DNA of 64,000 nucleotides. Origin: Kitasatospora griseola (lineage in GTDB: Bacteria; Actinomycetota; Actinomycetes; Streptomycetales; Streptomycetaceae). The notes under the pieces are model-generated. The model did no database searches, was not told the DNA's origin, and was given only the letters and a program-made list of their open reading frames with translations. This document shows positions 32,620-41,124 of the stretch, in pieces. The position numbers and the translations under genes are program-made. Position 1 is the stretch's first letter. Every line of letters starts with the position of its first letter. Where the stretch lies: assembly GCF_014648555.1 (NCBI RefSeq), contig NZ_BMRI01000033.1, positions 1-64,000 on the forward strand. Direction: 5' to 3'.

Positions 32620-35600
32620 GGCGCTCGGCGGGGAAGAGGTGCCGGCCGGTCAACTGCGGGCGTTCGGTGCGGCAGAGGATCAGGAGTCTGAGGTCGGGGA
32701 GGTCGGCGAGGGGCGTCAGGTCGAGCGAGACGGGGTGGTCGTCGGCGACTTCCAGGGTCAGGAACTCCAGTGCGGGGAAGAAGGCGTTGAGCAGGTCGAG
32801 CGGGTAGTCGGTGGGGACCTGGGAGAGGTTCAAGTACCAGACCAGTTCGACCGGTTGAGGGCTCGGGATCGCGGCCAGGTCGGGTGCGGTGATGGTGAGG
32901 GCATCCAGGCCGACCACGGCGCCGAGGACCGAGTGGAGTTCGGCGGGCCGGGCCTCGGCGGGGAGTTCGTGCAGGTACAGGCTGCGGACGGACAGGCCGG
33001 AGAGCGGGGTCAGGTCGACCAGGTCGGGGCACCGGTAGATCGACAGGCGGTCCAGCGGGTCCCAGTGTCGGAGGAAGGAGAGGTCGGAGAGTCCCCGCAT
33101 GGACAGGCTCAGTTCCTTCACCTGTGGTGCGAGCCGATTCCACAACTCCGGTTCGACGGGCAGCCGGTGGCTCAGCAGGACGCGGCGCAGGGTCGGGTGG
33201 CCGAGCAGTTCGGGGATCTGGTCGGACGACGTGATCTGCACCTGGATGCTGGAGAGGTCCGCCCGGGCCACCACCTGTCGGCTGAACTCGTGGATCCCGA
33301 AGTGCTGCCACTGGTCGACGACGCCTTCGAGAAGGGTGCGGGTTCCGGGCCTGGCCGACTCCTTCAATCGGGACTTGTCGCCGGCGGCGGGGAGTTCGGC
33401 CAGCGTGCCGAGCATGGCGAGCGCCTCGTCCCCGCCGATGAGAGCCAGGACTTCCGGCACGAGCGGGCCTGCGGCGAGGAGGACGTCGGGGTCCTCCTCG
33501 GCGAACCGCCGGACGACGGTGGTGAGTTCCTCGCCGACCACGGCCAGCTCGGCGGGAGCGGGTTCGGCGGTGAGGAGCGCCGGAAGGTGCTGGTGGAGGC
33601 GGTCCAGGATGGTGCGGCGGACCTTGCCGTCGAGCTCGGGGGCGCTCGGGAGGCAGCTGGCGGCGAGCAGGTGGACGGCGGGGCGGTGGTCGGGCGGGGC
33701 GGTGTCGGCGGCGTCCAGGATCGCGGTGAGGAGTTCGGCGCGTTCGCGGCGGCCGCAGTGGCCGACCGTCATGCGGATCACGTCGCCCCACTGTTCGTCG
33801 GCGGCGTGGCCGGCCAGGAGGCCGAAGTCGTTCTCCTCGCGGAACTCCATGGCGGCCAGGTAGTCCTGGAAGGTGCGGTGGACGAACTGGAAGGTGTCCG
33901 GGCCGGTTTCGGTGATCAGGCCGGTCCGGTTGAGGACGTGCAGGTACGCCCGTTCGGCGCCGGTCCGTCTGGCCAGGCCCGGCAGGTCGCGCAGGGCCTT
34001 GCCGATCTGGGCGACCGCGTCGCGCCGCCGGCCCTCCGACTGGTTGTTGCGCACCAGCCAGTGGGCGATCCGGCGGAGCATCGCCAACTGCTCCTCCTCG
34101 GACGCCTGCAGCTGCTCCGCGCCCTGCACCCGCCGGCCCTCGTCGCGTTTGACCAGCATCATGGACATCGCGTCGCGGTACAGCGCCATGCGGTGCCGCG
34201 GCAGCGCACCGTCCGACTCGCGGTTCAGGGCGCAGATCATCGCGCACAGCAGCGGGCTGTCGGTGAGCTGGGCGATCTCCGGCACGCTGTCCAGGGTGCG
34301 GAGGAGGTCGGTCCGGTCCTGCTCGATCTCGCGGCGCCAGCGCTGCGCCTCCTCGTCGGTGTGCTGGACGGCCAGGAGTTCCTGCAGCGCGGCCCGGTGC
34401 CAGCGTTCGATGAAGTGGCCGCGGTCCCGACGGTTCATCGGGCAGAGCTGCAACTCGTCGAAGCCCAGGTGGCCGAGCCAGCCGTGCGGCACCGCGGACG
34501 GGCGGACGGTGGCCAGCGTCCAGGTGCCGGGGTAGTGGCCGAGCAGCCGGTCCAGCCAGCCGAGGGCCTCGTCGCGCTGCTCGCCCGGTACTTCGTCCAG
34601 GCCGTCGACGAGCAGCAGGGCGCGTCCGGCGGCCAGCACCCGGTGTGCCCAGCCGGCGGGTTGGCGGTCGGCGCACATGCGGTCGTCGAGGGCGAGGAAC
34701 TCCTCGGGGCGGGGCGTCATGACGCCCTTGCGGTACAGCTTGCGGAGCTGGAGGACGAACGGGACGCGGTGGTTGAACTCCTCCAGGCCCTCGCGCAGGG
34801 TGCCGTTCATCGCGCCGACGGCCAGCCACTGCACGAGGGTGGTCTTGCCGGAGCCGGCCTCGCCGCGGATCAGGACGCGGCGGCGGCCCGGGAGGACCTG
34901 TTCGGCGCGCTGCGGGCCGAGATCGGGGCCGGTGGCGGTGTCGGTGGAGCGGATCTCCAGGCTCAGGTAGGAGGTGGTGAGGTCCCAGCCGCGGCGGCCG
35001 TGGCCGGCGGCCTGACGGAGGCCGAAGATGCGGATCCGGCCGTAGTCCGCCTCGACGGCTCTCGCGTAGTCGCGTTCGAAGTCGCGGTCGGCGATGTCGG
35101 TGGCGGAGATGCCTTCCAGCTCCGGGAGTTCGTCGAGATGGTATTCGAGCGCGGTGCGGAAGCCGGGGTCGCCGAGCAGCGCGCCGGCCGGTACCAGGGC
35201 GAACTGGGAGTGCTGCCAGGTGTCCGGCTGTCGGTCCTGGACGGCTATGCCCAGCAGGCGGTCCCGGAACACCACGCCGGCGCCGGACAGGCCCGACCAC
35301 GGCGAATCGGTGCCGCGCCGGGTGCGGGGCGGGTACTGCTGGACGAGCAGGGCCTGGCGGTCGGCCCGCCGCCCGGTGGCGGGCGCGAGGGTGGCCGGCA
35401 CTTGGACGGTGTCGAGTCGGCCCTCCTCGTCGCGTCCGACGAGCGGAAAGCCCGTCAGGTGGCAGCCGGGGACGGGGTCGAGCATCCTGACGGCGCCCCA
35501 GCGCAGCGGTGCGAAGCGGTTGGCGGGTACCAGGTCGCGGTTGGCGAGCAGCAGCGCGGCGTCGAGGTCGGTGGAGCTCCACACGGTGATGCAGCGTGCC

Positions 35601-35743
35601 CAGCCGTTGCCGTCCAGGACGGCGGCCTCCGGCGACGACCCGCCGATGTGGGCCGCCGTCAGGACCAGCCGCGGACCGAGCAGGATGCCACTGCCCTGGG
35701 TGGCGCCGCGGATCGCCGCCACGTGGTGGGTGCGGAGCGCCAA
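32591..35743 (-). CDS. trypsin-like protease / NACHT NTPase / LRR-like fusion protein
   Basis: A 1050-residue STAND-type protein. Residues 1-200 form a trypsin-like protease with no signal peptide: His32 in LTAAH, Asp61 in TDLDAALL, Ser153 in WSGLSGAGVV. Residues 285-600 form a NACHT NTPase: Walker A GEAGSGKTT at 294-302, Walker B LLLVDGLDEV at 376-385, then LTDSPLLCAMI. A helical region follows, and residues 860-1040 are LRR-like (ELSLSMRGLSDLSFLRHWDP). TTG start at 35743, 2 bases after the Trypco2 stop. The layout fits intracellular NLR-like conflict systems: the C-terminus senses, NACHT oligomerises, the protease executes. Target and trigger are unknown. Confidence 0.85.
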   Translation of the reverse strand: MALRTHHVAAIRGATQGSGILLGPRLVLTAAHIGGSSPEAAVLDGNGWARCITVWSSTDLDAALLLANRDLVPANRFAPLRWGAVRMLDPVPGCHLTGFPLVGRDEEGRLDTVQVPATLAPATGRRADRQALLVQQYPPRTRRGTDSPWSGLSGAGVVFRDRLLGIAVQDRQPDTWQHSQFALVPAGALLGDPGFRTALEYHLDELPELEGISATDIADRDFERDYARAVEADYGRIRIFGLRQAAGHGRRGWDLTTSYLSLEIRSTDTATGPDLGPQRAEQVLPGRRRVLIRGEAGSGKTTLVQWLAVGAMNGTLREGLEEFNHRVPFVLQLRKLYRKGVMTPRPEEFLALDDRMCADRQPAGWAHRVLAAGRALLLVDGLDEVPGEQRDEALGWLDRLLGHYPGTWTLATVRPSAVPHGWLGHLGFDELQLCPMNRRDRGHFIERWHRAALQELLAVQHTDEEAQRWRREIEQDRTDLLRTLDSVPEIAQLTDSPLLCAMICALNRESDGALPRHRMALYRDAMSMMLVKRDEGRRVQGAEQLQASEEEQLAMLRRIAHWLVRNNQSEGRRRDAVAQIGKALRDLPGLARRTGAERAYLHVLNRTGLITETGPDTFQFVHRTFQDYLAAMEFREENDFGLLAGHAADEQWGDVIRMTVGHCGRRERAELLTAILDAADTAPPDHRPAVHLLAASCLPSAPELDGKVRRTILDRLHQHLPALLTAEPAPAELAVVGEELTTVVRRFAEEDPDVLLAAGPLVPEVLALIGGDEALAMLGTLAELPAAGDKSRLKESARPGTRTLLEGVVDQWQHFGIHEFSRQVVARADLSSIQVQITSSDQIPELLGHPTLRRVLLSHRLPVEPELWNRLAPQVKELSLSMRGLSDLSFLRHWDPLDRLSIYRCPDLVDLTPLSGLSVRSLYLHELPAEARPAELHSVLGAVVGLDALTITAPDLAAIPSPQPVELVWYLNLSQVPTDYPLDLLNAFFPALEFLTLEVADDHPVSLDLTPLADLPDLRLLILCRTERPQLTGRHLFPAERLTVQQRDSR

Positions 35744-35745
35744 GG

Positions 35746-36063
35746 TCAGAATCCGTCCTGGCTGCCCAGGTCGGGGTTGGAGATGTCGATGCTGCGGCCG
35801 GTGCTCGGGTCCTTCGGCGTCAGGGTGACCGAGACCTTGTGGGTCCGGGTGTGCGCGAGCCCGGCCTCCGCGTCGGCGGACAGCACCCAGGCCTTGACGC
35901 CGCCCTTGGCGCGGGCGTCGCGCTTCAGCTCGACGGTGAAGTCGAGCGTCACCGGGCCGACTTCGAACTGGATGGCCTGGCCGCGGCCGCGCTCGGAGGC
36001 GTCCAGCAGCTCCAGGCGGATCGCCTCGATCGCGTCGGCCAGTTCGATGTCATGACGGTCCAT
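35746..36063 (-). CDS. Trypco2-family (trypsin-co-occurring) protein
   Basis: A 105-residue small protein. IELADAIEAIRLELLDASERGRGQAIQFEVGPVTLDFTVELK and the later VSVTLTPKD fit the Trypco2 family: a helix, then a beta sandwich-like part. The family is named for genomic association with trypsin-like conflict proteins. It ends 2 bases before the trypsin-NACHT start, so the two are almost certainly co-translated. It may be an adaptor, inhibitor or substrate of that protease. ATG at 36063, 75 bases after the UvrA-like gene on the same strand. Confidence 0.8.
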   Translation of the reverse strand: MDRHDIELADAIEAIRLELLDASERGRGQAIQFEVGPVTLDFTVELKRDARAKGGVKAWVLSADAEAGLAHTRTHKVSVTLTPKDPSTGRSIDISNPDLGSQDGF

Positions 36064-36138
36064 CGCTCGTCCCCCACAGCTCGGATTCTCCCGAGGCCGA
36101 GCGTAGAGCGTCCGCCGGGCGACGGTGGTGCGGTTGGG

Positions 36139-38502
36139 TCAATCCGAGCGGAGGTGGGCGGCGAGGTACGGCGCGGTCGGGCCGGTCGAGGTGGCAGCGA
36201 CCACCGCCGGGGTGCCCGTGGCGAGGACGCGGCCGCCGCCGGCGCCGCCGGACGGGCCGAGGTCGACGAGGTGGTCGGCGGTGGCGAGCAGCGGGAGGTG
36301 GTGCTCGGCGAGCAGCACGGTGGCACCGGCGTCGACCAGGCGGTGCAGCTGCGCGGTGAGGACTTCGCTGTCGGCGGGGTGCAGACCGGTGGTGGGCTCG
36401 TCGAGCAGGTAGAGCGTGCGGTCGCGGCGGGCGTGGTGCAACTCCGCTGCCAGCTTGACGCGTTGGGCCTCGCCGCCGGAGAGTTCGGGCGCGGGCTGGC
36501 CGAGCCGCAGGTAGCCGAGGCCGACCTGCTGGAGGACCGTCAGGACGCGGGCCGCGGCCGGCACGTCGGCGAGGAACGGGGCCGCCGCGTCGACGGTCAG
36601 CGCGAGGACGTCGGCGATGGTGGCGCCCCGGTAGGCGATCTCCAGGGTCTGCGGGTTGTAGCGGCTGCCGTGGCAGTCCGGGCACGGGTTCCACGCGGTG
36701 GGCAGGAACAGCAGCTCCACCTCGATCGCGCCCGCGCCCTCGCAGGTCGGGCAGCGCCCCGACGCCACGTTGAACGAGAACCGCCCCGCGTCGTAGCCCC
36801 GCCGGCGGGCCTCGTCGGTGGCCGCGAACAGCTTGCGGACCACGTCCAGCAGGCCCGTGTACGTCGCCAGGTTGGAACGCGGAGTGCGGCCCAGCGGCGT
36901 CTGGTCGACCGTCACCACCCGGCCCACCGACGGGTCGGCCGCCGCCGCCTCGGCCGCCGCGCCCAGCAGGGTCGACTTGCCCGCGCCCGAGACGCCCGTC
37001 ACCGCCGTCAGCACGCCCAGCGGCACGTCCACGTCGACGTCGTGCAGGTTGTGCCGGGTGACGCCGCGAAGCCGCAGCACGCCCGACGGGGTGCGGCCCC
37101 GGGACGGGGGAGCGGCCGGGGGAGCGAAGAGGAAGCGGCGGGTGGCGGACCCGGCGACGTCGCGCAGGCCGTCCACCGGCCCGCTGTACAGCACCCGGCC
37201 GCCACCGGCGCCCGCGCCCGGGCCGACGTCCACCAGCCAGTCCGCGCCGCGGACGACCGCCATGTCGTGCTCCACCACGAACACCGAGTTGCCCGCGGCG
37301 CGCAGCTCGGCGAGGACCTCGCGCAGCGCCTCGGTGTCCGCCGGGTGCAGGCCCGCCGACGGCTCGTCCAGGACGTACACCACGCCGAACAGGCCCGAGC
37401 GCAACTGGGTGGCCAGGCGCAGGCGCTGCAGTTCGCCGGTCGACAGGGTGGGGGCGGCGCGGTCCAGCGAGAGGTAGCCGAGGCCGAGCCGCCGCAGGGC
37501 GGCCAGGCGGTCCGCCAGGTCGGCGGTGAGCAGGCCGGTCGGGCCCTCCTGGGCGGTGAACGGGTGCAGCAGGGCGGCGAGGCGGTCGGCCGGGAGGGCG
37601 GCCAGCTCGGTGATCGGCAGGCCCGCGAACGTCACCTCCAGCGCCTCCGGACGCAGCCGGTGGCCGTGGCAGACCGGGCACGGCGACTGCTCCAGGAACG
37701 CCGCCGCCTTGGCCCGGGTCGCCTCGCTGCGGGACTCGGAGAACGCTTTCAGCACCAGGCGGCGCGCACTGCTGTACCTGCCCCGGTACGGTCGCTGGAC
37801 CCGGCCCGGCTCGCGCTCCGGATGGACCGTCACCACCGGCTGCTCCTCGGTGAACAGGATCCACTCGCGCTCCTGCGCGGGGAGCTCCCGCCACGGCCGG
37901 TCCAGGTCGTGGCCGAGCGCGCCCAGGATGTCCCGCAGGTTCTTGCCCTGCCACGCACCCGGCCAGGACGCGACCGCGCCCTCCCGGATGCTCAGCGACG
38001 GGTCGGGGACGAGCGAGCGCTCCGTCACCCGGTGCAGCACGCCCTGCCCGTGGCACTCCGGGCAGGCGCCGGCCGGGGTGTTCGGCGAGAACGCGTCCGA
38101 ATCCAGCCGCGCCGCGCCCGCCGGGTAGTCGCCGCACCGCGACAGCAGCATCCGCAGCAGGTTCGACATGGTGGAGATGGTGCCGACCGAGGAGCGGGAG
38201 GACGGCACCGAACGGCGCTGCTCCAGCGCGACCGCCGGCGGCATCCCCGTCACCGAGTCCACCAGTGGCGCCTCCACCTGCCGCAACAGCCGACGGGCGT
38301 ACGGCGAGACCGACTCCAGGTACCGGTGCTGCGCCTCGGCGAACAGCGTCCCGAACGCCAGCGAGGACTTCCCCGACCCCGACACCCCGGTGAACGCCAC
38401 CACCGCCCCGCGCGGCACCGCCACCGCCACGTCCCGCAGGTTGTGCACCCGCGCCCCGCGCACCCGCACCATGCCGTCGTCGTCGATCTCCATGCCGTTC
38501 AC
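36139..38502 (-). CDS. UvrA2-like ABC ATPase (UvrA/DrrC type)
   Basis: A 787-residue twin-ABC protein. It has N-terminal Walker A GVSGSGKSS, zinc motifs CPECHGQG / CPVCHGH, signature LSTGELQRLRLA, second Walker A GVSGAGKST, CPTCEGAG / CPDCHGS, signature LSGGEAQRVKLA and Walker B LYLLDEPTTGLHP. It is about 160 residues shorter than housekeeping UvrA and lacks the UvrB-binding insertion, as in class II UvrA. Such proteins are linked to tolerance of DNA-binding drugs (DrrC). It is the third gene of a TetR-SRPBCC-UvrA2 operon (9-base gap upstream). Confidence 0.9.
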   Translation of the reverse strand: MNGMEIDDDGMVRVRGARVHNLRDVAVAVPRGAVVAFTGVSGSGKSSLAFGTLFAEAQHRYLESVSPYARRLLRQVEAPLVDSVTGMPPAVALEQRRSVPSSRSSVGTISTMSNLLRMLLSRCGDYPAGAARLDSDAFSPNTPAGACPECHGQGVLHRVTERSLVPDPSLSIREGAVASWPGAWQGKNLRDILGALGHDLDRPWRELPAQEREWILFTEEQPVVTVHPEREPGRVQRPYRGRYSSARRLVLKAFSESRSEATRAKAAAFLEQSPCPVCHGHRLRPEALEVTFAGLPITELAALPADRLAALLHPFTAQEGPTGLLTADLADRLAALRRLGLGYLSLDRAAPTLSTGELQRLRLATQLRSGLFGVVYVLDEPSAGLHPADTEALREVLAELRAAGNSVFVVEHDMAVVRGADWLVDVGPGAGAGGGRVLYSGPVDGLRDVAGSATRRFLFAPPAAPPSRGRTPSGVLRLRGVTRHNLHDVDVDVPLGVLTAVTGVSGAGKSTLLGAAAEAAAADPSVGRVVTVDQTPLGRTPRSNLATYTGLLDVVRKLFAATDEARRRGYDAGRFSFNVASGRCPTCEGAGAIEVELLFLPTAWNPCPDCHGSRYNPQTLEIAYRGATIADVLALTVDAAAPFLADVPAAARVLTVLQQVGLGYLRLGQPAPELSGGEAQRVKLAAELHHARRDRTLYLLDEPTTGLHPADSEVLTAQLHRLVDAGATVLLAEHHLPLLATADHLVDLGPSGGAGGGRVLATGTPAVVAATSTGPTAPYLAAHLRSD

Positions 38503-38511
38503 CGTGCCACG

Positions 38512-38961
38512 CTACCCCGCGAGCGGGGCCAGGCCTGCGAGGTTGCCGAGCGCCGCGGCGAACCGGGCCTCGGTGTCGCGGGCGGTGCGGCCGTGGAAGA
38601 ACAGCGCGAGCAGGCCGGTGAAGCGCTCGCGCTGGACCACCCGGACCCGGCCGTCGCCGAGGTCGGTGATCAGGTACGAGTGCGCGTTGTCGAGCAGCCC
38701 GGGCACCAGGAGGCGGCCGGCCCGGGAGAGTTCACGTCCGGGGTCGACCACGGTGAGCACCGGGTGGAACGTCAGCTCCCGACCGGAGGCTGTGCGCACC
38801 ACCTCGGTCTGGCGGGCGCCGACGGCGAGTTCGCCCTCGACCCGGACCACCACCGGGTGCCACTGCGGGTAGCGGGCGTGGTCGGTGATCAGCTGCCAGA
38901 CGCCCTCCGGGCTGCCCGGGAACTCGGCTTCGGCACTGACCTCGCAGGTGAACAGGCTCAT
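38512..38961 (-). CDS. SRPBCC-family protein
   Basis: A 149-residue START-like protein beginning FTCEVSAEAEFPGSPEGVWQLITDHARYPQWHPVV, with a central beta sheet and a C-terminal helix (TARDTEARFAAALGNLAGL). ATG at 38961. The stop is 9 bases before the UvrA2 start and the start is 35 bases after the TetR stop. Its co-operonic position between a TetR repressor and a UvrA/DrrC-like protein suggests that it binds or modifies the same hydrophobic or drug-like ligand. This is inference. Confidence 0.82.
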   Translation of the reverse strand: MSLFTCEVSAEAEFPGSPEGVWQLITDHARYPQWHPVVVRVEGELAVGARQTEVVRTASGRELTFHPVLTVVDPGRELSRAGRLLVPGLLDNAHSYLITDLGDGRVRVVQRERFTGLLALFFHGRTARDTEARFAAALGNLAGLAPLAG

Positions 38962-38996
38962 GACGGTCTCCCCCTGGTGATTGCTTGTCGGGCGGT

Positions 38997-39554
38997 TCAG
39001 CGGTGGCGTGCCAAGGTGGTGTCCACCAGGGCGCGCGCGAAGCAGTCGTCGATCGGGTCGCCGCTGATCAGCACCCGGTAGTAGAGCGGGCCGACCAGCT
39101 GGTCGATGATCAGCGCCGGGTCGGCGTCGGCCGCCAACTCGCCGCGGGCGACGGCCCGGTCGATCAGCTCGGCGGCCGCGGTGCGGCGCTGCGTCCACAA
39201 GGGGCGCAGTGCGTCGCCGAGTTCGGGGTGGCGGGTGCCGGCGGCGATCAACTCGGCCACCAGGGCCCGGGTGGCGGGCAGCCGCAGACCGGCCGCGATC
39301 GCGGTGAGCGTGCCCGTCAGATCTGCCCGGACATCGCCGGTCTCCCGGATCGGCGCGGTCTCGAACATGGTGGCGAAGGCGGCGACCACCAGATGGTCCT
39401 TGCTGGGCCAGCGCCGGTACACGGTGGTCCGGGCTACCTCGGCCCGGGCGGCCGCCTCGTCCAGCGCGAACCCCGCGTAGCCGCGCTCGCGCAGCAGCGC
39501 CCGGGCCGCCTCCAGCACCTTGGCGTCGACGGCGGTGTCCCGCGGCCTGGCCAT
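38997..39554 (-). CDS. TetR-family transcriptional regulator
   Basis: A 185-residue repressor. The HTH reads VLEAARALLRERGYAGFALDEAAARAEVARTTVYRRWPSKDHLV, and the C-terminal domain matches the TetR_C group with LIIDQLVGPLYYRVLISGDPID. ATG at 39554. Two near-identical inverted operator copies lie just upstream (39576-39637). It heads the operon with the SRPBCC and UvrA2 genes and possibly the conflict module beyond. Confidence 0.9.
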   Translation of the reverse strand: MARPRDTAVDAKVLEAARALLRERGYAGFALDEAAARAEVARTTVYRRWPSKDHLVVAAFATMFETAPIRETGDVRADLTGTLTAIAAGLRLPATRALVAELIAAGTRHPELGDALRPLWTQRRTAAAELIDRAVARGELAADADPALIIDQLVGPLYYRVLISGDPIDDCFARALVDTTLARHR

Positions 39555-39575
39555 GTCCCCACCTCCGAGTTCCGC

Positions 39576-39637
39576 TACGCGTGTTTCGTAACGAGGGGGA
39601 GGCTAGCGGGAGCGGCGACCATTACGCAACACGCGTA
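39576..39637. promoter_or_regulatory. two TetR-type operators in inverted orientation
   Basis: TACGCGTGTTTCGTAA (39576-39591) and TTACGCAACACGCGTA (39622-39637) are reverse complements with one mismatch. The similarity extends outward to TTCCG and CGGAA. Each site is itself a TACG-N7-CGTA palindrome. They lie 22-83 bases before the TetR start. Confidence 0.8.
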
Positions 39638-39669
39638 TCGGAACCGGGCTTCAGGGTGGAGACGGGCGG

Positions 39670-40551
39670 TCAGCGGGCCTGCTGCCAGGGCCAGTCGACC
39701 AGCGTGGCGTGCATCAGGGTCGCGGCGGGCGACAGGCGGGCGGACTCGGACCAGTGGAGGGTGAGGGTGCGGCGGCAGGCGGCGGCATTGACGGGGAGGA
39801 CGGCGAGGGGGAGGCGGGCGGCGGTCCGGCGGCCGACGGCGGGGATCAGGCCGACGCCGAGGCCGGAGCTGATCAGGTCGGCGATGGCGGCGAGTTCGTC
39901 GCTCTCGCAGATGATCCGGGGTGGGTGGCCGAGGGTGGTGAAGAGGTGGTCGAGGAGGCGGCGGTTCCAGTGGCCGGGGCGGGCGGTGATGAAGGGGAGC
40001 GGGCCGAGGTCGGCGAGGTCGACGCAGTCGCGGTCGGCCAGCGGGTGGTCCCGGGCGACGGCCAACTGCACAGGCTCGTCGAGGAGTTGGGCGCTGTGCA
40101 GGCCCTCGGTGCGAATCGGCTGGGAGGCGACGCAGAGATCGACCTCGTGCGCGCGGAGCTGACGTGCCATCAGATCGGCTGGGAGCTGCCGCAGTTCGAT
40201 CTCGGCGGCCGGGTGGGCGCGCTTGTACGCGGCGAGCGGCGCGGTGAAGGTCAGGAAGGTCTCGGACGCCAGCCGGACCGAGCCGAAGCCGTTGCCCGCC
40301 GCCTCCGCGACGGCCCGGCGGCCGGCCTCCAGCTCGCCGAGGCAGCGTTCCGCGTAGCCGCGGAAGAGCCGGCCCGCCTCGTTCAGGCGCAGCCGCCCGC
40401 CGCGGTCGAAGAGCGGAGTGCCGAGCTCGTCCTCCAGGCGGGCGATGGTGCGGCTCAACGAGGGCTGCGCGACCCGGAGTTCCTCGGCGGCCCGGCTCAG
40501 GTGCTCCAGCCGTGCCACCACCAGGAACTGGGTCAGTGCGTGCAGATCCAT
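39670..40551 (-). CDS. LysR-family transcriptional regulator
   Basis: A 293-residue LysR protein. HTH is in LHALTQFLVVARLEHLSRAAEELRVAQPSLSRTIARLEDELG, and a full effector-binding domain follows (LISSGLGVGLIPAVG). The ATG at 40551 marks the start of homology; an earlier start adds unconserved residues. It is divergent from a four-helix membrane protein and multicopper oxidase pair, which it probably controls from the AT-rich gap. Confidence 0.87.
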   Translation of the reverse strand: MDLHALTQFLVVARLEHLSRAAEELRVAQPSLSRTIARLEDELGTPLFDRGGRLRLNEAGRLFRGYAERCLGELEAGRRAVAEAAGNGFGSVRLASETFLTFTAPLAAYKRAHPAAEIELRQLPADLMARQLRAHEVDLCVASQPIRTEGLHSAQLLDEPVQLAVARDHPLADRDCVDLADLGPLPFITARPGHWNRRLLDHLFTTLGHPPRIICESDELAAIADLISSGLGVGLIPAVGRRTAARLPLAVLPVNAAACRRTLTLHWSESARLSPAATLMHATLVDWPWQQAR

Positions 40552-40698
40552 GGCCGTCCCCCGCGCTGCTCGTCCGGCCATGCCCGGAGCGGCATAACCC
40601 CATAGCAATATTGATCTTAGACGTGATAGCCGCCGGGTCATAACGTCGAGAGGGAGGCAAGTTCCGCCCGCAGCAACAGAATTGAGGGAGTTCCCGCC
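40552..40698. promoter_or_regulatory. AT-rich divergent promoter with CAATATTG palindrome
   Basis: A 147-base gap between the LysR and membrane-protein starts. It contains ATAGCAATATTGATCT (40603-40618) around the 8-bp palindrome CAATATTG (40606-40613), unusually AT-rich for this genome and a plausible LysR site. Confidence 0.5.
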
Positions 40699-41124
40699 AT
40701 GGCTGTGTCAGCCGTCCCCGAACGAACCGGCCGAACCGGCCCCGCCGGGCAGGTGCTGCGCGTGCTGGCGGCCGTGCACACGGTGGCCGTCTACGGGCAG
40801 CCGGTGTTCGCCGGCGTCTACCTCAGCGGCTCCTACGACGGCCTCGGGTGGCACCTGGCCGGGGCCAACGCCGTCACCGGCCTCGGCTACCTGCAGCTGA
40901 TCGCCGCGATGGCGCTCTGGTTCCGAAGCCGGATCAGCTGGCCGCTGACCGGCACCGCGGTGGTGGTGATCGCCGAGACCGTCCAGTACTTCGCCGGACT
41001 CGACGGCACGCTCTGGCTGCACCTCCCGCTCGGCGTGGCCACCATCGCCGCGCTCACCGTCCTCACCATCGGCCTGCTGCGCACCCCGCTGCCCGGCCGT
41101 GGACCGGAGGCGGACGGTGAGTGA
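40699..41124 (+). CDS. small four-helix integral membrane protein
   Basis: A 141-residue protein with four hydrophobic segments at about 18-38, 57-74, 80-97 and 105-124 and a short acidic tail (GRGPEADGE). No family was recognised with certainty; it resembles small DoxX-like or unannotated actinobacterial membrane proteins. ATG at 40699. It overlaps the multicopper oxidase start by 8 bases, so the two are translationally coupled, and it may serve as membrane partner or electron-transfer anchor for that enzyme. This is inference. Confidence 0.75.
   Translation: MAVSAVPERTGRTGPAGQVLRVLAAVHTVAVYGQPVFAGVYLSGSYDGLGWHLAGANAVTGLGYLQLIAAMALWFRSRISWPLTGTAVVVIAETVQYFAGLDGTLWLHLPLGVATIAALTVLTIGLLRTPLPGRGPEADGE

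Noticed and set aside
31797-35582. 1261-codon minus-strand open frame
   Set aside because: Different frame of the trypsin-NACHT gene, almost only Arg, Pro, Ala and Gly, as expected from GC-rich third positions.
32303-36055. 1250-codon plus-strand open frame
   Set aside because: Shadow of the trypsin-NACHT gene with Val/Gly/Glu-rich translation; the minus strand carries protease and NTPase motifs.
35596-39081. 1161-codon plus-strand open frame
   Set aside because: Shadow opposite Trypco2, UvrA2, SRPBCC and TetR genes; Gln/Arg/Gly/Ala/Val bias and no recognisable domain.
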